Assembly (NCBI GenBank): GCA_026545765.1
Contig: CM048843.1
Span: 91,265,050 to 91,329,049, forward strand
Length of the DNA stretch: 64,000 nucleotides
Reading direction: 5' to 3'
Origin: Plantago major
Lineage: Eukaryota; Streptophyta; Magnoliopsida; Lamiales; Plantaginaceae
Shown piece by piece: positions 24,969 to 37,259 of the stretch; within the stretch, counting starts at the first letter, position 1; each line of letters opens with the position of its first letter. Both the position numbers and the translations under genes were made by a program. Below the pieces are notes generated by a model. The model did no database searches. It saw only the letters and a program-made list of their open reading frames with translations, and was not told the DNA's origin.

Positions 24969-25253
24969 TCTCGAACAATCTTAAGATGAGTGACCAACTG
25001 AAAACTCTCTCGGTTCGTGCACGATTGAGCCCAAGGAAACATGTTGGTACAGTGGGGCCAGCATATCACCCATGAATAATAATTGCTTTGGCCAAAGGGT
25101 CGGGCCTTGATACACAAGGGATGTGGCGTTTACAGGTTCTTGAACAATCTTAAGATGAGTGGGCAACAGAAAAGTCTCCCGGTTCATGCACGATTGAGGA
25201 CAAGGGAACTCGTTGGTACAAGTGGGTCAGCATTAGTAACCGCTTTGGCCCAC
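24969..25253 (+). repeat. Two diverged ~120-bp direct repeats
   Basis: Units at about 24969-25096 and 25138-25253 (offset about 169 bases) share GAACAATCTTAAGATGAGTG, the GCACGATTGAG segment and a CTTTGGCC end. They sit exactly where the N-terminal coding part of COG1 should be. Confidence 0.8.
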
Positions 25254-25324
25254 AAGATGACGGGCGTTATAGATTTGGATACATACTCGACCCAAGCACC
25301 ATTATTTTAACCGGTCGCTTCGGG

Positions 25325-26163
25325 TTGAATATAACTACGCCTCAATTGAGTCCTGTTTCTGACCCTGCCCCTAACCGATCCCGTATTTACGGGATTGCTT
25401 GTAGAGTTAAGTACTTGGTAGATACGCCTGAGAATATTTGGGGTTGTTTGGATGAATCCATGTTTCTAGAGTCTTCTGCTAGGTACATTCGTGCCAAACA
25501 CGTGCATTCGAATTTGATTGATAGTAAGGAGAGTATTGGTGGTGGTAGGAATGTGTTATCGTATTTCCCTTTGCTGCATCGATGGCGGATTGTGGAGAGT
25601 TTTAAGGTGCAGTCTCACGGAGGAGTTTGGAGAGGTTCTTCTTTGGATCGCCAGGGATAAGGCGTCTGCGGATGCCTTGGCGGCTGTTGCGATCACGTAT
25701 GAGCTTGATCCGAAGCAGGTTTTGACTCTGTTTGTGGATTCGAGGAAGTTGTGTATATCGCAGAAGCTGAATGCGTGTCGGGGTGATGTGAATGCGGGGA
25801 GTGAGGATGTGATTTCAGTGTTTTGTGATGTTTTGAAGATAATTCAAGTTACTATAGGTCAGGTAGGGGAGTTTTTTTTGCGTGTTATGAATGATATGCC
25901 GTTATTTTATAAGGTTATCTTGGGTTTCCTGCCGGCTTCTCAGTTGTTTGGGGGAATACCGAACCCTGACGAGGAAGTTAGATTGTGGAATTTATTTAGG
26001 GATAAGTTGGAGTCGGTTATGGGGCTGTTAGACCGGGATTTTGTATCGAAGACTTGTTCTGATTGGCTGAGGAATTGTGGGAGGGAGATTATGAGTGACA
26101 CTAGTGGTAGGTATTTGATTGATGTAATTGGGAGCGGGCGTGAGCTTTCTTCAGCTGAGAAAC
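25325..26163 (+). pseudogene. COG1: COG1 5' portion (N-terminus missing)
   Basis: Encodes the conserved [19 protein letters not shown] and [20 protein letters not shown] stretch, and after a frame change near 25613 continues with [35 protein letters not shown] and [11 protein letters not shown]. These are typical of plant conserved oligomeric Golgi complex subunit 1, a tethering factor for vesicles in the Golgi. About the first 90 residues of the family are not present upstream, where unrelated direct repeats lie. The frame breaks near 25613 and is then cut at 26163 by a retrotransposon. It continues at 31698. This copy is very probably non-functional. Confidence 0.9.
26159..26163. repeat. 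Target-site duplication GAAAC, left
   Basis: GAAAC directly before the left LTR, repeated at 31698-31702 directly after the right LTR. It belongs to the COG1 codons for E-K-L. Confidence 0.95.
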
Positions 26164-26730
26164 TGTCACGTGACTTGCCTATTTTGAAACGTAACAATAA
26201 TTACTGAGAAGAAATGGGGGAAAAATTAGACGTTAGAGAGATTGATTTGCTAAAACTAGAACAATTTCATTACTTCCTCAAAACAATGAAACTGCGGTAC
26301 AATAAATAGGAAATTGCGAGCTAGATAACGGCTATAATTAAACGGCTAGAAAATGAAAAGAAACTCTAAGTTATGACAGGGATGGCTTGATCAAGGGATC
26401 AAACGCTGCACTGATTATTTAGGCTAGAAATGCAGTAAATTGCCATGGCTATACGCTTCAAGGACGAAGGTACAGTCCTTGGCTTTCAGCATCCGTTGAT
26501 TAGATTCCTGGTGGATGGCTATGATCTTTTCTGGTACGAATTAATATGGATTGTTGGATGCTTTCTCATCGGACAGTTGTGGATCAGTGGGCGTGTTTGT
26601 GTTTATTTCCTCAAGTGATAACACGCTTTTGCCACGAGTTACGCTTCTTCTATTCCAATCTCCCGCCTTTACCAGCTTCTTGTTGCTATACTTGTTCGAT
26701 TTCCCAGATTCTGCAACTGCAAACATAACA
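26164..26730 (-). repeat. Left LTR (3' LTR of the element)
   Basis: Starts TGTCACGTGAC and ends AACATAACA on the plus strand, 567 bp. The chromodomain-bearing frame of the polyprotein reads on into this LTR to 26541. Confidence 0.95.
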
Positions 26731-29441
26731 TTTCCCCTTCCTTGAGTTGATTCTTGTCCACTAGAATCAAATTGTGGGAATTTTTTTGAGATTACTGAGT
26801 AGTCTTCCCAAGTTGCTTCTTCTTCTGTAGAGTTAGACCAATGGATTAACACTTGTGGCACATCAATGTTATTTCTTGGTATAATGCGCCGATCAAGTAT
26901 CTTGTAAGGTAGCACATGGAACTGTACATCAGCATTTGACAGAGGAATGGTTGGAGAAGGGATGTATTTTGAGCTGATTTTCTTCTTCAATAGAGAAACA
27001 TGGAACGCTGGGTGGATTGAACTGTTAGGAGGCAACATTAATTTGTAAGCAACTTGTCCCACTTTCTGTAGGATCTTGTAAGGCCCATAGTACTTTGCAG
27101 ATAGCTTCATGTGTTTCCTCGATTACTGAGATGATTATGCAAGGTTGTAGCTTTAGATAGACTTCATCTCCTTCCTCAAAGTTCCCGCCAGGTTCCATGC
27201 AAACAACTTCATTACATTGCAATGAGGTTCTCGTTAAGTAGCTGTGTCATGTTGATTCTTTCTTGTGTCCACTGCTCTAAATCTCCATGTGTAGCTGGTA
27301 GGTAGGGACCTATAGACAACTGAGATGGAATATAACCATAGAGAGCTTAAAAAGGGGTTAGTTTAAGAGAGGAGTGATAATTGGTGTTGTACTAATACTC
27401 AGCAAGTGCTAACCATTTATACCACCTTCTTTGTTGTTGGCTTACCATACATCTCAAGTAGTTCTCTAGGCATTGGTTCACCCTTTCAGATTGGCCATAA
27501 GACTGGGTGATAAGTAGTTGAATAGTGCAATTCTGTGCCCAAGATTTTAAAAAATTATTTCCAGAAATTACTAGTAAATATTTTATCTCTATCAGACACA
27601 ATGCTAACAAGCATACCATGCAATTTATAAATGTTATCAATGAAAATTCGAGCTATAACTTTAGCTGTGAAAGGATGAGTAAGTGCAATAAAGTGTGCAT
27701 ATTTGGAAAACCTGTCAACAACAACCAACACTGAGTCTTTACCTTCTGATTTTGGCAAACTTTCAATAAAATTCATAGTAATGTGAGTCCATGCTTGATC
27801 GGGTATAGGAAGAGATTGTAATAGACCAGGGTAAGCTGCATTATCACCTTTACATCTTTTGCACACATCACAGGCTGTGATATACTCGAAAATGTCTTTT
27901 TTCATATTATGCCATGCAAATACAGTTCTAGCTCTATAATATGAAGCATGCATGCCAGAATGTCCACCCACAGATGATTCATGAATATGTTTGAGAATCA
28001 AATCTTTGCCTGCATTATCATTACCAATATAGAGTTTACCTTTATACCTGAGTACCCCATTAGTGTATTCAAAGTCTGGTCTGCTCTGTGGGTCTAAAAG
28101 GAGCTCATCAATCACCTTTTTTGCAAAAACATCATTCTCATAGCTGCTCTAAATAGTTGCAATCCACTGTGGTATGATGGTACTAATGGCATTGAGAGCT
28201 GGTTCTTCATGCCTCATTCTTGACAATGCATCAGCTGCTTTGTTTTCAGCTCCCTTCTTATATTGAATTTCATAGTCTAAGCCCATGAACTTGGCTATCC
28301 ATTTATGTTGCAGAGTTGATGTGAGTTTTTGATCCAACAAGTGTCTCAGGCTCTGTTGATTTGTTTTGATGATGAATTTGTGACCCTGCAAATAGTGCCT
28401 CCATTTTTCTACTGCCATGAGTAGTGCCAAAAATTCCTTCTCATATGTTGAGAGTGCCATGTTTTTTATCCCTAGAGCTTTACTGAGATAGGCTATTGGA
28501 CCATTTCCCTGAGTTAATACTGCACCAATTCATGTACATGAGGCATCTCTGAGCTCTTTAATATTCTTGGGAGATGGCCAGTTGAGTATGCAAGTGATCT
28601 TATCAGGATCTGTGGCAACACCTTGTTCTGATATGATATGGCCCAAGTACTCCACATGATTTTGCCCAAATGTGCACTTTGAAGCTTTAGCAAATAACTT
28701 ATGCACTTTCAGTAGCCCTCAAAAAATCTTCAAGTGATTAGTATGATCAATAAGAGTGGAGCTGTACACAAGTATATCATCAAAAAATACTAGTATGAAT
28801 TTTCTCAGGTATGGAGCAAATATGGAATTCATAAGGGATTGGAAAGTTGCAGGGGCATTGCTCAACCCAAAAGGCATTACAAGAAACTCATAATGGCCCT
28901 GGTGAGTCCTGAAACCTGTATACTTAACATCCTTCTCATCCATCCTGATTGGATGATAACCTGCTCTCAAGTCAATCTTAGAAAATAATTTAGCACCATA
29001 CAGCTCATCAAGTAATTCATCTATTACTGGAATTGGATAATCATGTTTGATTGTGAGCTCATTGAGATACCTGTAATCAACACACATTCTCCATGTGTTG
29101 TCTTTTTTTCTTACTAATAGCACAGGTGCAGCAAATGCACTATTACTATTATGTATGATACCTGAACTCATCATCTCTTGAATAATCTTTTCTATCTCTC
29201 CCTTGAAGGCATGAGAGTATCTGTAGGGGGCCTGCTACTTGGGCAATGCATCAGGTTTGAGAGTGATTTGATGTTGAATCTCTCTGTGTGGTGGCAGTCC
29301 GTTTGGCTCTGAGAATACATCACTATATTCATCCAACACTTGTTGTATCACTGGTGGTGGCTCAACCAGGGTGGTGGTGGTGACAGCAAACAGGTGACCT
29401 ACTGCACCAACTGGTCCTTTCTTGAGTAGTTTGAGTAAGCT
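26541..29441 (-). pseudogene. pol part: RT, RNase H, integrase, chromodomain
   Basis: Mostly one frame broken by stops. Reverse transcriptase lies at 29174-28719 ([31 protein letters not shown], active site [10 protein letters not shown]). RNase H lies at 28460-28149 (ALSTYEKEFLALLMAVEKWR; the usual T-D-Q reads T-N-Q). Integrase lies at 28115-27392 with an HHCC finger (HIHESSVGGHSGMH, CDVCKRCKG), but the first catalytic Asp position reads N in HITMNFIESLP. There is a frameshift near 27550-27640. A C-terminal chromodomain (EEATWEDYSVI) lies in 27110-26541. The altered catalytic residues mean this copy cannot transpose unaided. Confidence 0.9.
26731..26743 (-). other. Polypurine tract
   Basis: Minus-strand AAGGAAGGGGAAA directly abuts the 3' LTR. 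It would prime plus-strand DNA synthesis. Confidence 0.8.
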
Positions 29442-31145
29442 TTAACCTGAAATAAGCTTACACTCAGCTTGGTCAGTAATAGCCTTCAATGAGACTCTAT
29501 TTTTGTTCACAGTTATATGCACAATCATCTTGACATAATCAAGGTCTATGGTGTTGTGTAGTATGAGAAAATCTCCACCAAGCACCAACTGATACCCTCC
29601 AAGCTTCACTAGTCTGACTGGATAAGTGAAAGTGTTTCCCTGCAAAGTCCAAGTAAAATTAGGACAAATATGCTTGCTAATGAGTATTCCACCACCTGTA
29701 ATGTTAATAACCATAGTAGGAGCCTGAATAATGTTACACCCTAGTCTGTGAGCAGCTTCTTCATCAACAAAAGAATTAGTGCTACCATAATCAACTAGAA
29801 TACTCAGTGGGTGTTTGTCATGTTCTCCATTGAATTTAAAAGTATTTCTGTTGACATTCCCCAGCATTACATTCATAGATATCTCAGAACTAAGGGGTTC
29901 CTCCTCAGTGACTTCTTTTTCCTGTAAAGAATTCAAGTAAGCTTGTTCTTCTTCATCAGTCATAACAATATAAAGAGTAGTGGTGGCACATTTGTGTCCC
30001 TTAACCCACTTCTCACCACAGTTAAAACACAGGCCTGATTCTCTCCTTTGACTCATCTCTTCTTTAGTAAGAAGTTTGCGAGGTACCTGTGAATGATCAA
30101 CAAATGGCTTAGTCTTAACATTAGTAATAGAAGCACTGGGTTTGGTTTGAGCTATGAAAGTCTTGCTTGGAGCTTTCAGCTTTTTGTACCAACTATCAAA
30201 GATGGAATCTTGCTCAAAGGCATATTGTATGGTCTGCTTTAAAGTAACAGGATGTTGAGCTAGAGTAGCAACTCTTAACTCTTCCTTTAAACCTTTAACA
30301 AACACTCCAATATAAAAAGCCTCACTGTGTTTGTTACCAAAAAGATTCATCAAAGCCTTGCTTCTCTCATACTTTTTAACATACTCATGAAGAGTTCCAT
30401 TTTGCTGCAAGTTTGTAAAATCAATAACCACAGATTCCTCTTTAATGTCACCAAATCTTTCACAAACATTTTCTATAAAGAACTTCCATGACAAGGATCT
30501 ATGTTCCACAGTAAAAGTTTGAAACCAGTTTTTAGCCTCATCATCAAAATTAACAGTTGCTAAGTAGGCTTTCTGTTCATCTGGTATATCAGTAACCACC
30601 CTGAAATAAGTTTCACAGCCGAGTAGCCATGAGTGTGGGTTTGATCCATCAAACCTAGGAAAATCAATTTTTGGTACATAACTGTGAGAGTTATGATTTC
30701 TATTAGAGATGACAACATTAGATTGTTGTTCTCCATTATCCTCATGTATCCTTGTTCCAATCCCAGTAGCAAGTACATGTCTACCCTGCCCTAGAACGGA
30801 TTCAGGAGAGAGTCTGCCACTCATCTGTTCATACATCTGGTCTAGTCAATTCTGAAATAACTGTAAAGTTACTTTCAAATCACTTGCCTCCGCAGTCTGA
30901 TTCAGATTAGTTGCATTCAGTTGATCTTGGATTTTCTGGAGTAACTCGCTATCACTAGCTTGTTTTCCCGTGAGTTCATCCAGTTGATCTTGCAGAGTTC
31001 TCTGAACCTGAGCTACTTCATTGAGTTGGGCTATTTGCTGAGTGGTCATTGTGGGAAAATAGGCTTCGTATTCAGAGGAATCAGTGCGCGAGCTGGCTCT
31101 GGATACCACTTTGTTACGTGACTTGCCTATTTTGAAACGTAACAA
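29442..31145 (-). pseudogene. gag-protease part of the gypsy polyprotein
   Basis: A coiled-coil-like leader (31145-30846) is in the same frame as the main gag block (30836-29442) and separated from it by a single TGA at about 30846. Gag includes a capsid-like region (FPRFDGSNPHSWLLGCETYF) and a CCHC zinc knuckle (CFNCGEKWVKGHKC). A retroviral-type aspartic protease region follows with LVDYGSTNSFVD, where the usual D-S/T-G reads D-Y-G. A TAA at 29442 ends the frame. Gag would package RNA and protease would cleave the polyprotein. Confidence 0.88.
31092..31110 (-). other. Primer binding site
   Basis: Minus-strand TGGTATCCAGAGCC next to the 5' LTR. It is complementary to the 3' end of initiator Met tRNA except for one extra C relative to TGGTATCAGAGC. 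Confidence 0.85.
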
Positions 31146-31697
31146 TAATTACTGAGAAGAAATGGGGGAAAACATAGACGAAATGGGAGAAAAATTAGAC
31201 GATAGATGGATTGATTTGCTAAAACGAGAACAATTTCATTACTTCCTCAAAACAATGAAACTGCGGTACAATAAATAGGAAATTGCGAGCTAGATAACGG
31301 CTATAATTAAACGGCTAGAAAATGAAAAGAAACCCTAAGTTATGACAGAGATGGCTTGATCAAGGGATCAAACGCTGCACTGATTATTTAGGCTAGAAAT
31401 GCAGTAAATCGCCATGGCTACGCTTCAAGGACGAAAGTACAGTCCTTGGCTTTCAGCATCCGTTGATTAGATTCCTGGTGGATTGCTGTGATCTTTTCTG
31501 GTACGAACTAATCTGGATTGTTGGATGCTTTCTCATCGGACGGCTGTGGATCAGTGGGCGTGTTTGTGTTTATTTCCTCAAGTGATAACACGCTTTTGCC
31601 ACGAGTTACACTTCTTCTATTCCAATCTCCCGCCTTTACCAGCTTCTTGTTGCTATACTTGGTCGATTTCCCAGATTCTGCAACTGCAAACATAACA
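31112..31697 (-). repeat. Right LTR (5' LTR of the element)
   Basis: Starts TGTTACGTGAC and ends AACATAACA on the plus strand, 586 bp. It carries an extra 18-19 bp near 31168-31190 that looks like a local duplication of the GACGAAATGGG region. Confidence 0.95.
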
Positions 31698-34600
31698 GAA
31701 ACTGATAAGGGAGACCATGGATAGTAAGCAGGTTTTAGAAGGCAGTTTGGAATGGTTGAAGAATGTTTTTGGTTCTGAGACTGAGTTGCCGTGGAAAAGG
31801 ACTTGGGAACTTATCTTGGGAGAAGACTCGGACCTATGGGATGATATCTTTGAAGATGCTTTTGTGCAGAGGATGAAAACAATTATGGACTTGGGATTTG
31901 ATGAATTAACAGGGATCGTTAATGTCGTGGATTCTGTTCACTCTATTATGGAAGTTCCGGGTAATCACTCTGATTCTATTGTTTCTTTGAACAGATATCG
32001 GAATATTGGTGGGGTTTGGTTCACTGAAGCAAATGCTAAGAAGCTTATTCCAGTTCCTGGTTCAAAGTCACATCAATCTCAAGAATATGATGCTCATAGC
32101 TGTCTTAATGCTTACTTTGGCCCTGAAGTGAGCCGGATAAGGGATGCTGTAGACAGTAGATGCCAGAGTTTTCTACATGACCTCCTTAGGTTCCTCGAGT
32201 CTCCAAAGGCAGCAAAGAGGTTGAAGGATTTGGCACCCTATATACAAAATAAATGTTATTCAAGTCTTGCAACCATATTAACACAGCTAAAAAATGAGTT
32301 AGACCAGCTTTACAGTGGTTTAGAAAAAAGAAGCAACCCTGATGAATCTGCATTATCGCCTGGTATACTAGTTGAAAGATCATTATTTCAGAAGCACTCT
32401 AGGCATATTTCTATAGTGCTTGGCTTACCTAGGTCCTGGCTAAGTGAAATATCAAATGCCGTATCCACTCAAGTTCCATCTGTACAGCAGACAAGGGCTG
32501 CTTTTGACTCATCAATGACAGATGGTTCAGGGAAAAGAATGGTTGATTCGAATAGGAAACAGATGTGTCTGTGGCAAGTGCTCTATTTGGTGTAGAAGAC
32601 AATTCTAGCCCTCAGCTTAAAGATTTAATTCAGACAGCCCATGATCTTTGCGTCAGAGCTTATAACTTGTGGATATCATGGGTTTCAGATGAATTTTCAA
32701 CTGTTTTCTCGATAAATCTCAAGCAGGATGATGCCTTAACATCAAGTATTCCTGTGAGAGTAAGTGTTATCTCATCTCAACGTTTCAAAATCTTTTCCTT
32801 TCACCCTCCCCCACAAGTGGCATGCTCATTACTTGTATCCGTGAACCAAGGTAATATTACTTAGCCATGCTATATTGATCCAATGTGTGCTTTCTTGAAG
32901 CAATACCATACCCTTATTGTTATATCTTATAGTGTAAGGATTCATAAATCATGTTGGCTTGCATGTATGAGTTTGACCAAGTTGGGAAAATGTCTTATTT
33001 ATGATTCTCTCCAACAATTGACAGGGGTGGGAGGAGACTGTAGTCAAGCAAGAACAATCTAGTGAAGGGCAGTCAGAGATGAAGATATCACTCCCTTCCA
33101 TGCCTTCTCTATACTTGACCTCATTTTTGTTTTATGCATGTGAGGAAATTTATCGAGTAGGTTATTGGACAAGGTATGATGCACTTAAACTTTCCTTAGT
33201 ATATATCTCTCTAATGGTAATTCTGGCTTCATATTACAATTCATTTTTTTACGTTTATGCTCTATCAGCATGTCATATTGCTTATTTCAGCTTCTGATTT
33301 TGAACTTTAGAACAGCTTGCAATAGGCATAGTTTAAGTCGAGAATGATTAAAAAATTGCACAACCAAAGAAAGGGTCACCAAGCACATCTTCCTTAAAGA
33401 AATCATATCAATGAGACCATTTTTCTCCATAGGAACTGTTAAATCAGCTTTTCTTCGTCCAGCTGCGACCGTTTAGTCTAAAGCTGGATAGTTTACATAT
33501 ATCTCATATCTTCCTACATATATTTATGGCCGAAGCTACTTTTTGCTGTTGAACCAGCAACTTGTTATGCAAATTAAATTTCCAGGTTTAGCAAACACTA
33601 GTTTATTGAACAGTTCTATATCTCATCTGATCTATTGGTTAGTGAGTGATAAACACAACTTTGATGAATATTCTGCTGACTTTATTTTTAATACATTGTC
33701 TCACTATGATATGGTTAGGAATATAGCCGTTTAATATTTACGCCTGTCGGTATCAATTAATAAAACTGCTGAGGTTTCTTTCCATATTTCTGTCACATGT
33801 TCTCTGGTACTCGCAAGTTCTCAAATGTTCTGGTAATTCACAAAGCTCACAATCTTGTTCTCTTCATATGAAGTACATTTTATTACAATCAGATAGGGTG
33901 GTTCTTATGTCTGTGGTAGACACCCGAGGCAGTGATCTATATAAAGTGAGAAAAGTTTTACCTTGGGCAAACACAGTTGTTATAACATCTCTTGTGCTTG
34001 CATAGGTTATTGGAACTTATGAGGATTTCCTGTTAGCTGGAGAAGGTTCTGGTTCTCAAGTGTCAGAGAAGGGCATTCTGCAAGTTTTATTGGATATCAA
34101 ATTTGCAGCTGATATTTTAGCTGGGAGTGATTTCCATGCAAATGAGGAGTATCCGAGGATTTCTAAACATAAAAGTCCTTTTAGAAGGAAGCAGGAAGCA
34201 CAACAAACCAAGTCTGTTTTTAATGAACGTTCATATCGGTTAATAGTGCATCTTTCTCAAAAACTGGACCCCATTGATTGGCTCACGTAAGTTTCTTTTA
34301 ACCATTCATTGATTTTACAAAGTTTTGATTCTTAAAATAATCTAAATTTTACTTCAACCTTTTCATTTTGTTTTTTGTTCATTTTTGTCAAAGTTTGAAG
34401 TATTGTTAATTTATATGTTTGCTTTGGCCCTTGTTTAGAAACTGATAGCAGTCACTAAAAGACACCATCTTGGCTGCAAATTCTCATTTTTTAAATTATA
34501 CTCTGTCAATATGAGGCATCTGAGCGTAGATATTGATGTCGTGTCAATTCTTTTGAGAATCTTTGGTTTTAACTGAAAATCTAACTGGAGAAAGAAACTC

Positions 34601-35354
34601 ATACAGAAACCTTCCTGTATTGAACTCCACATACATTTCAAAGTTTAAATATAGTTCAGAATTATTCTGTTGTTTTATTCCACTGTAGTCATCATTCTGG
34701 TTTGTTTTCATGCATATCAGGTATGAACCGTACCTTTGGGAGAATGAGAGGCAAGCATACCTTAGGCATGCCGTTCTTTTTGGCTTCTTTGTGCAGCTCA
34801 ATCGATTCTATATGGACACTGTGCAGAAGCTACCCACTGATGCTGAGTCAAACACTATGCGATGTTCTACAGTGCCTCGTTTCAAATATCTTCCTATCAG
34901 GTGGCAATTGTTATCCTTCACATCTATATACCTTGTATTCAATTGATTTTTTCCTCGGCCATTTGCTATATTCAGACTCCTACTATCCCCAAGCCCTTTT
35001 GTTTGTGTCACATGGTCCTTAGAGCATGTGTTTTAAGTCGTGTACTCTGTCTCCAGTGCCCCAGCTTTATCTTCAAGGAATACAGCCAGGACGCCAGGAT
35101 CCACAACCATGGATGATGTTTACTCGAGAAACTCATGGAAAAGTTACGATGAGATATCTCGAAACATCGATGCTGATGAGGACTCTAGTTTAGGGATGGC
35201 TGCACCATTGTTGAAGTCTTTCATGCAGGTAAATTGTCTAATTAGCAAAATTGATTGTCTTGAGTTGGTTGATTATAATATATTCATTGCCATAACATTA
35301 CCTGCTCAAGCTGCTGGCCTTCTATCATCTTTCACTGCCAGATCCGATGCATAA
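31698..35354 (+). pseudogene. COG1: COG1 3' portion
   Basis: Resumes in the frame left at 26163: joining across one GAAAC gives the family's A-E-K-L-I-R-E-T-M-D order. Exons are 31698-32759, 33025-about 33173, 34006-34286, 34721-34900 and 35057-35228, then a remnant of the last coding part (PAQAAGLLSSFTAR, to TAA at 35354). Defects: a two-base gain near 32563 shifts frame before SVASALFGVEDNSSP; the junction after EEIYRVG is damaged, with the next small exon not found; and the exon after KSFMQ is lost, so only the C-terminal tail remains. COG1 normally forms lobe A of the Golgi tethering complex. I judge this copy dead; a functional copy should exist elsewhere. Confidence 0.9.
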
Positions 35355-35498
35355 GCGCCCCCGTTTAGAACACAAGAAAATGAAAGCAAATTGAGTTGCT
35401 GCATAAACCCATAGAAATTCTGATATAGAGTTATTGTGCATATATATGGACCTTCAGTATCCCTTCATTCACCCCATGCCCGACGAATTTTTTTTTTA

Positions 35499-35513
35499 TT
35501 ATTATTATTATTA
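35499..35513. repeat. ATT microsatellite
   Basis: Short ATT trinucleotide array next to a Helitron-like terminus. Longer ATT arrays lie at about 38834-38872 and 39983-40017. Confidence 0.9.
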
Positions 35514-37259
35514 CTAGAAGTGATACACCGCGCTAAGCGTGGTGCCCATCATTTTTAGTGTTGGATGCAATTGGTATATATACGAATAAAAATTTGCTTG
35601 CCCTACTTCATTCTTGCTACTTGCAGATTCCAGAAGCTATGCTTTGTAACGTATATAAACAAGTGGAAATGACATTAATTTAGATTTCATATTGCTGTGT
35701 TCTTTGGATTTAACTATTTCTGTATTTTGCTTTGAGTTTAAATTTCTACACCAATGTGTTTGTTTTGTGTTCCGATGAATGTCAACCTAACCCCTACTAA
35801 AATTTGCAGTCTCATATAGATATAGCAAATCTAATACAAATCTTATACATTTTCAGCATAAATCTTAAGCATTTATTAATTAAAAAAACCTTAACCATTT
35901 CTCATAAACTTAACTTTGAAATATAGAAAAACAGAAAATCCTTAAGAATACACAATAGCCTTGACCATTTCTTACATGATTTAACAACCTGTAACTCGAT
36001 TCTCTAAGCTAGGCTACTGAAATACAAGATCCTGCACAGATTCTCACTCTCCACTACTCTTCCCTCTCCGGGCGACAACTTCAAGAGCAACCGTTTTCCT
36101 CAATATTCAAAGCAACAAACTTCCAAGGGCTTGACAATTGCTATAGACTTTTCCACACACCGGCTGTTGTAGAACCACCTCGACTACTGCATCCTGTTTC
36201 ACTAACAAGCATCTCGGCGGGGACTTCTTTGTTTCCTTTCTTGTCTCTCGATCAAGCAGTAATAATTTTAACAATTCTAGACGTCCTTTCGCATGGTGTA
36301 TGCGAAACTCCAACTGAAAACCCTTAAGAATTGGATTTGTTGTATCCAGGACAAGGATCTTCAGTTCCAACTGGTCTGTGACTTGAACTGGGTAATCAGG
36401 ATGGCATATCACCCCACCATCCATCACACGATTGCCCTCTATCCCTTGCAAATTTACGTAGAATTTTAACCAGCTACGACAACGCTAAATGCCTTGGTCC
36501 TGCTCTAAAGGACGATGTATCCCTACTTCTCTAGAAAGTATTATTAGCACCTTAGATCCTGTTCGAATTTGACCATCTCCAATTTTCCACAAGACGACAC
36601 CTCATCTGTAGATCCTCTCTTGTTTTCGAAACCATCCGAAGCATTTTCCCACCAACGCCAAAATTAGTCACCCAAGTTGAAACTGACGAAACATTCGCCA
36701 TCTCAAGTAATTCGTCTGCAAGCAATTGCAGAGATATTTGGTCAAGACTAATAATATACTGGAGAATGGAAGTACATGTAGAATTGAGAAACCGGAATTA
36801 TGCATCTCAGTTTTAGCAGACAAATTAGGTTGCATAAACTTACAAATAAGGAATGTGAGCACAACAAGGTACCTGAACACTGTGCCATCCTCTCCTTCAA
36901 ACCTAACATCTATTCGCTCAGTTCCTAGAGCCATGTCTACCTATGACTGCTATAAGCAGAGAATGCCTAAATGCAAAGAAATTTAAACTCTAACAAGGAA
37001 ATCACTCATGAGAAGCAACAAACAAGGTCTTCATCACAATCAAAACCAGAATCCAAGACTTCAAAAGTACTACTATCATACAATGTGAACAATGTTATTT
37101 AGTGATTTGTATATTTCAAAAATAAACCTTAACTTAATCAATTGAAGGACCATGTCTAACTCATGGTAGAGCTAGCAACCTTCCTGGTCTTTGTAGTGCA
37201 TAGGTGATAGCCTTGGAGTCTCCCTCTATGACTATATCAGTCGACAATATATCTATAGA
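35514..37259 (-). mobile_element. Possible Helitron with gene fragments
   Basis: On the minus strand the 3' end looks like a Helitron terminus: hairpin at 35544-35526 (8-base arms, one G-T pair, 3-base loop), 8 bases, then CTAG followed by T. A possible 5' start is TCTATAGATATATT at 37259, preceded by A, fitting insertion between A and T. It would enclose the HBS1-like fragment. The 3' end is moderately supported, the 5' end weakly. Confidence 0.35.
36107..36560 (-). pseudogene. HBS1-like GTPase C-terminal fragment
   Basis: Translation at 36451-36107 gives GGVICHPDYPVQVTDQLELK, ILKGFQLEFRIHHAKGRLE, SPPRCLLVKQDAVVEVVLQQ. This is the C-terminal beta-barrel of an eEF1A-related HBS1-type factor, which with Pelota rescues stalled ribosomes. 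The upstream stretch to about 36560 (GQIRTGSKVLIILSREVG) continues the homology but has frame breaks and a TAG. The GTPase domain is absent. A short open stretch with splice sites (MALGTERIDVRFEGEDG, 36934-36873) lies just upstream and is not recognised as HBS1. Confidence 0.75.

Larger units (their letters stand above)
26164..31697 (-). mobile_element. Ty3/gypsy chromovirus-type LTR retrotransposon in COG1
   Basis: Complete 5534-bp element on the minus strand. LTRs lie at 26164-26730 and 31112-31697, with TG...CA ends and a perfect 5-bp GAAAC duplication. The primer binding site lies at 31092-31110 and the polypurine tract at about 26731-26743. Inside, order is gag, protease, reverse transcriptase, RNase H, integrase, chromodomain. 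That is the Ty3/gypsy order, with the chromodomain marking a chromovirus. Several in-frame stops make it non-autonomous now. The two LTRs differ at roughly 18-20 substitutions plus one 18-19-bp indel, so insertion is fairly recent but not current. Confidence 0.95.

Noticed and set aside
34435-35011. Minus-strand frames inside COG1
   Set aside because: They overlap clear COG1 exons and introns on the plus strand.
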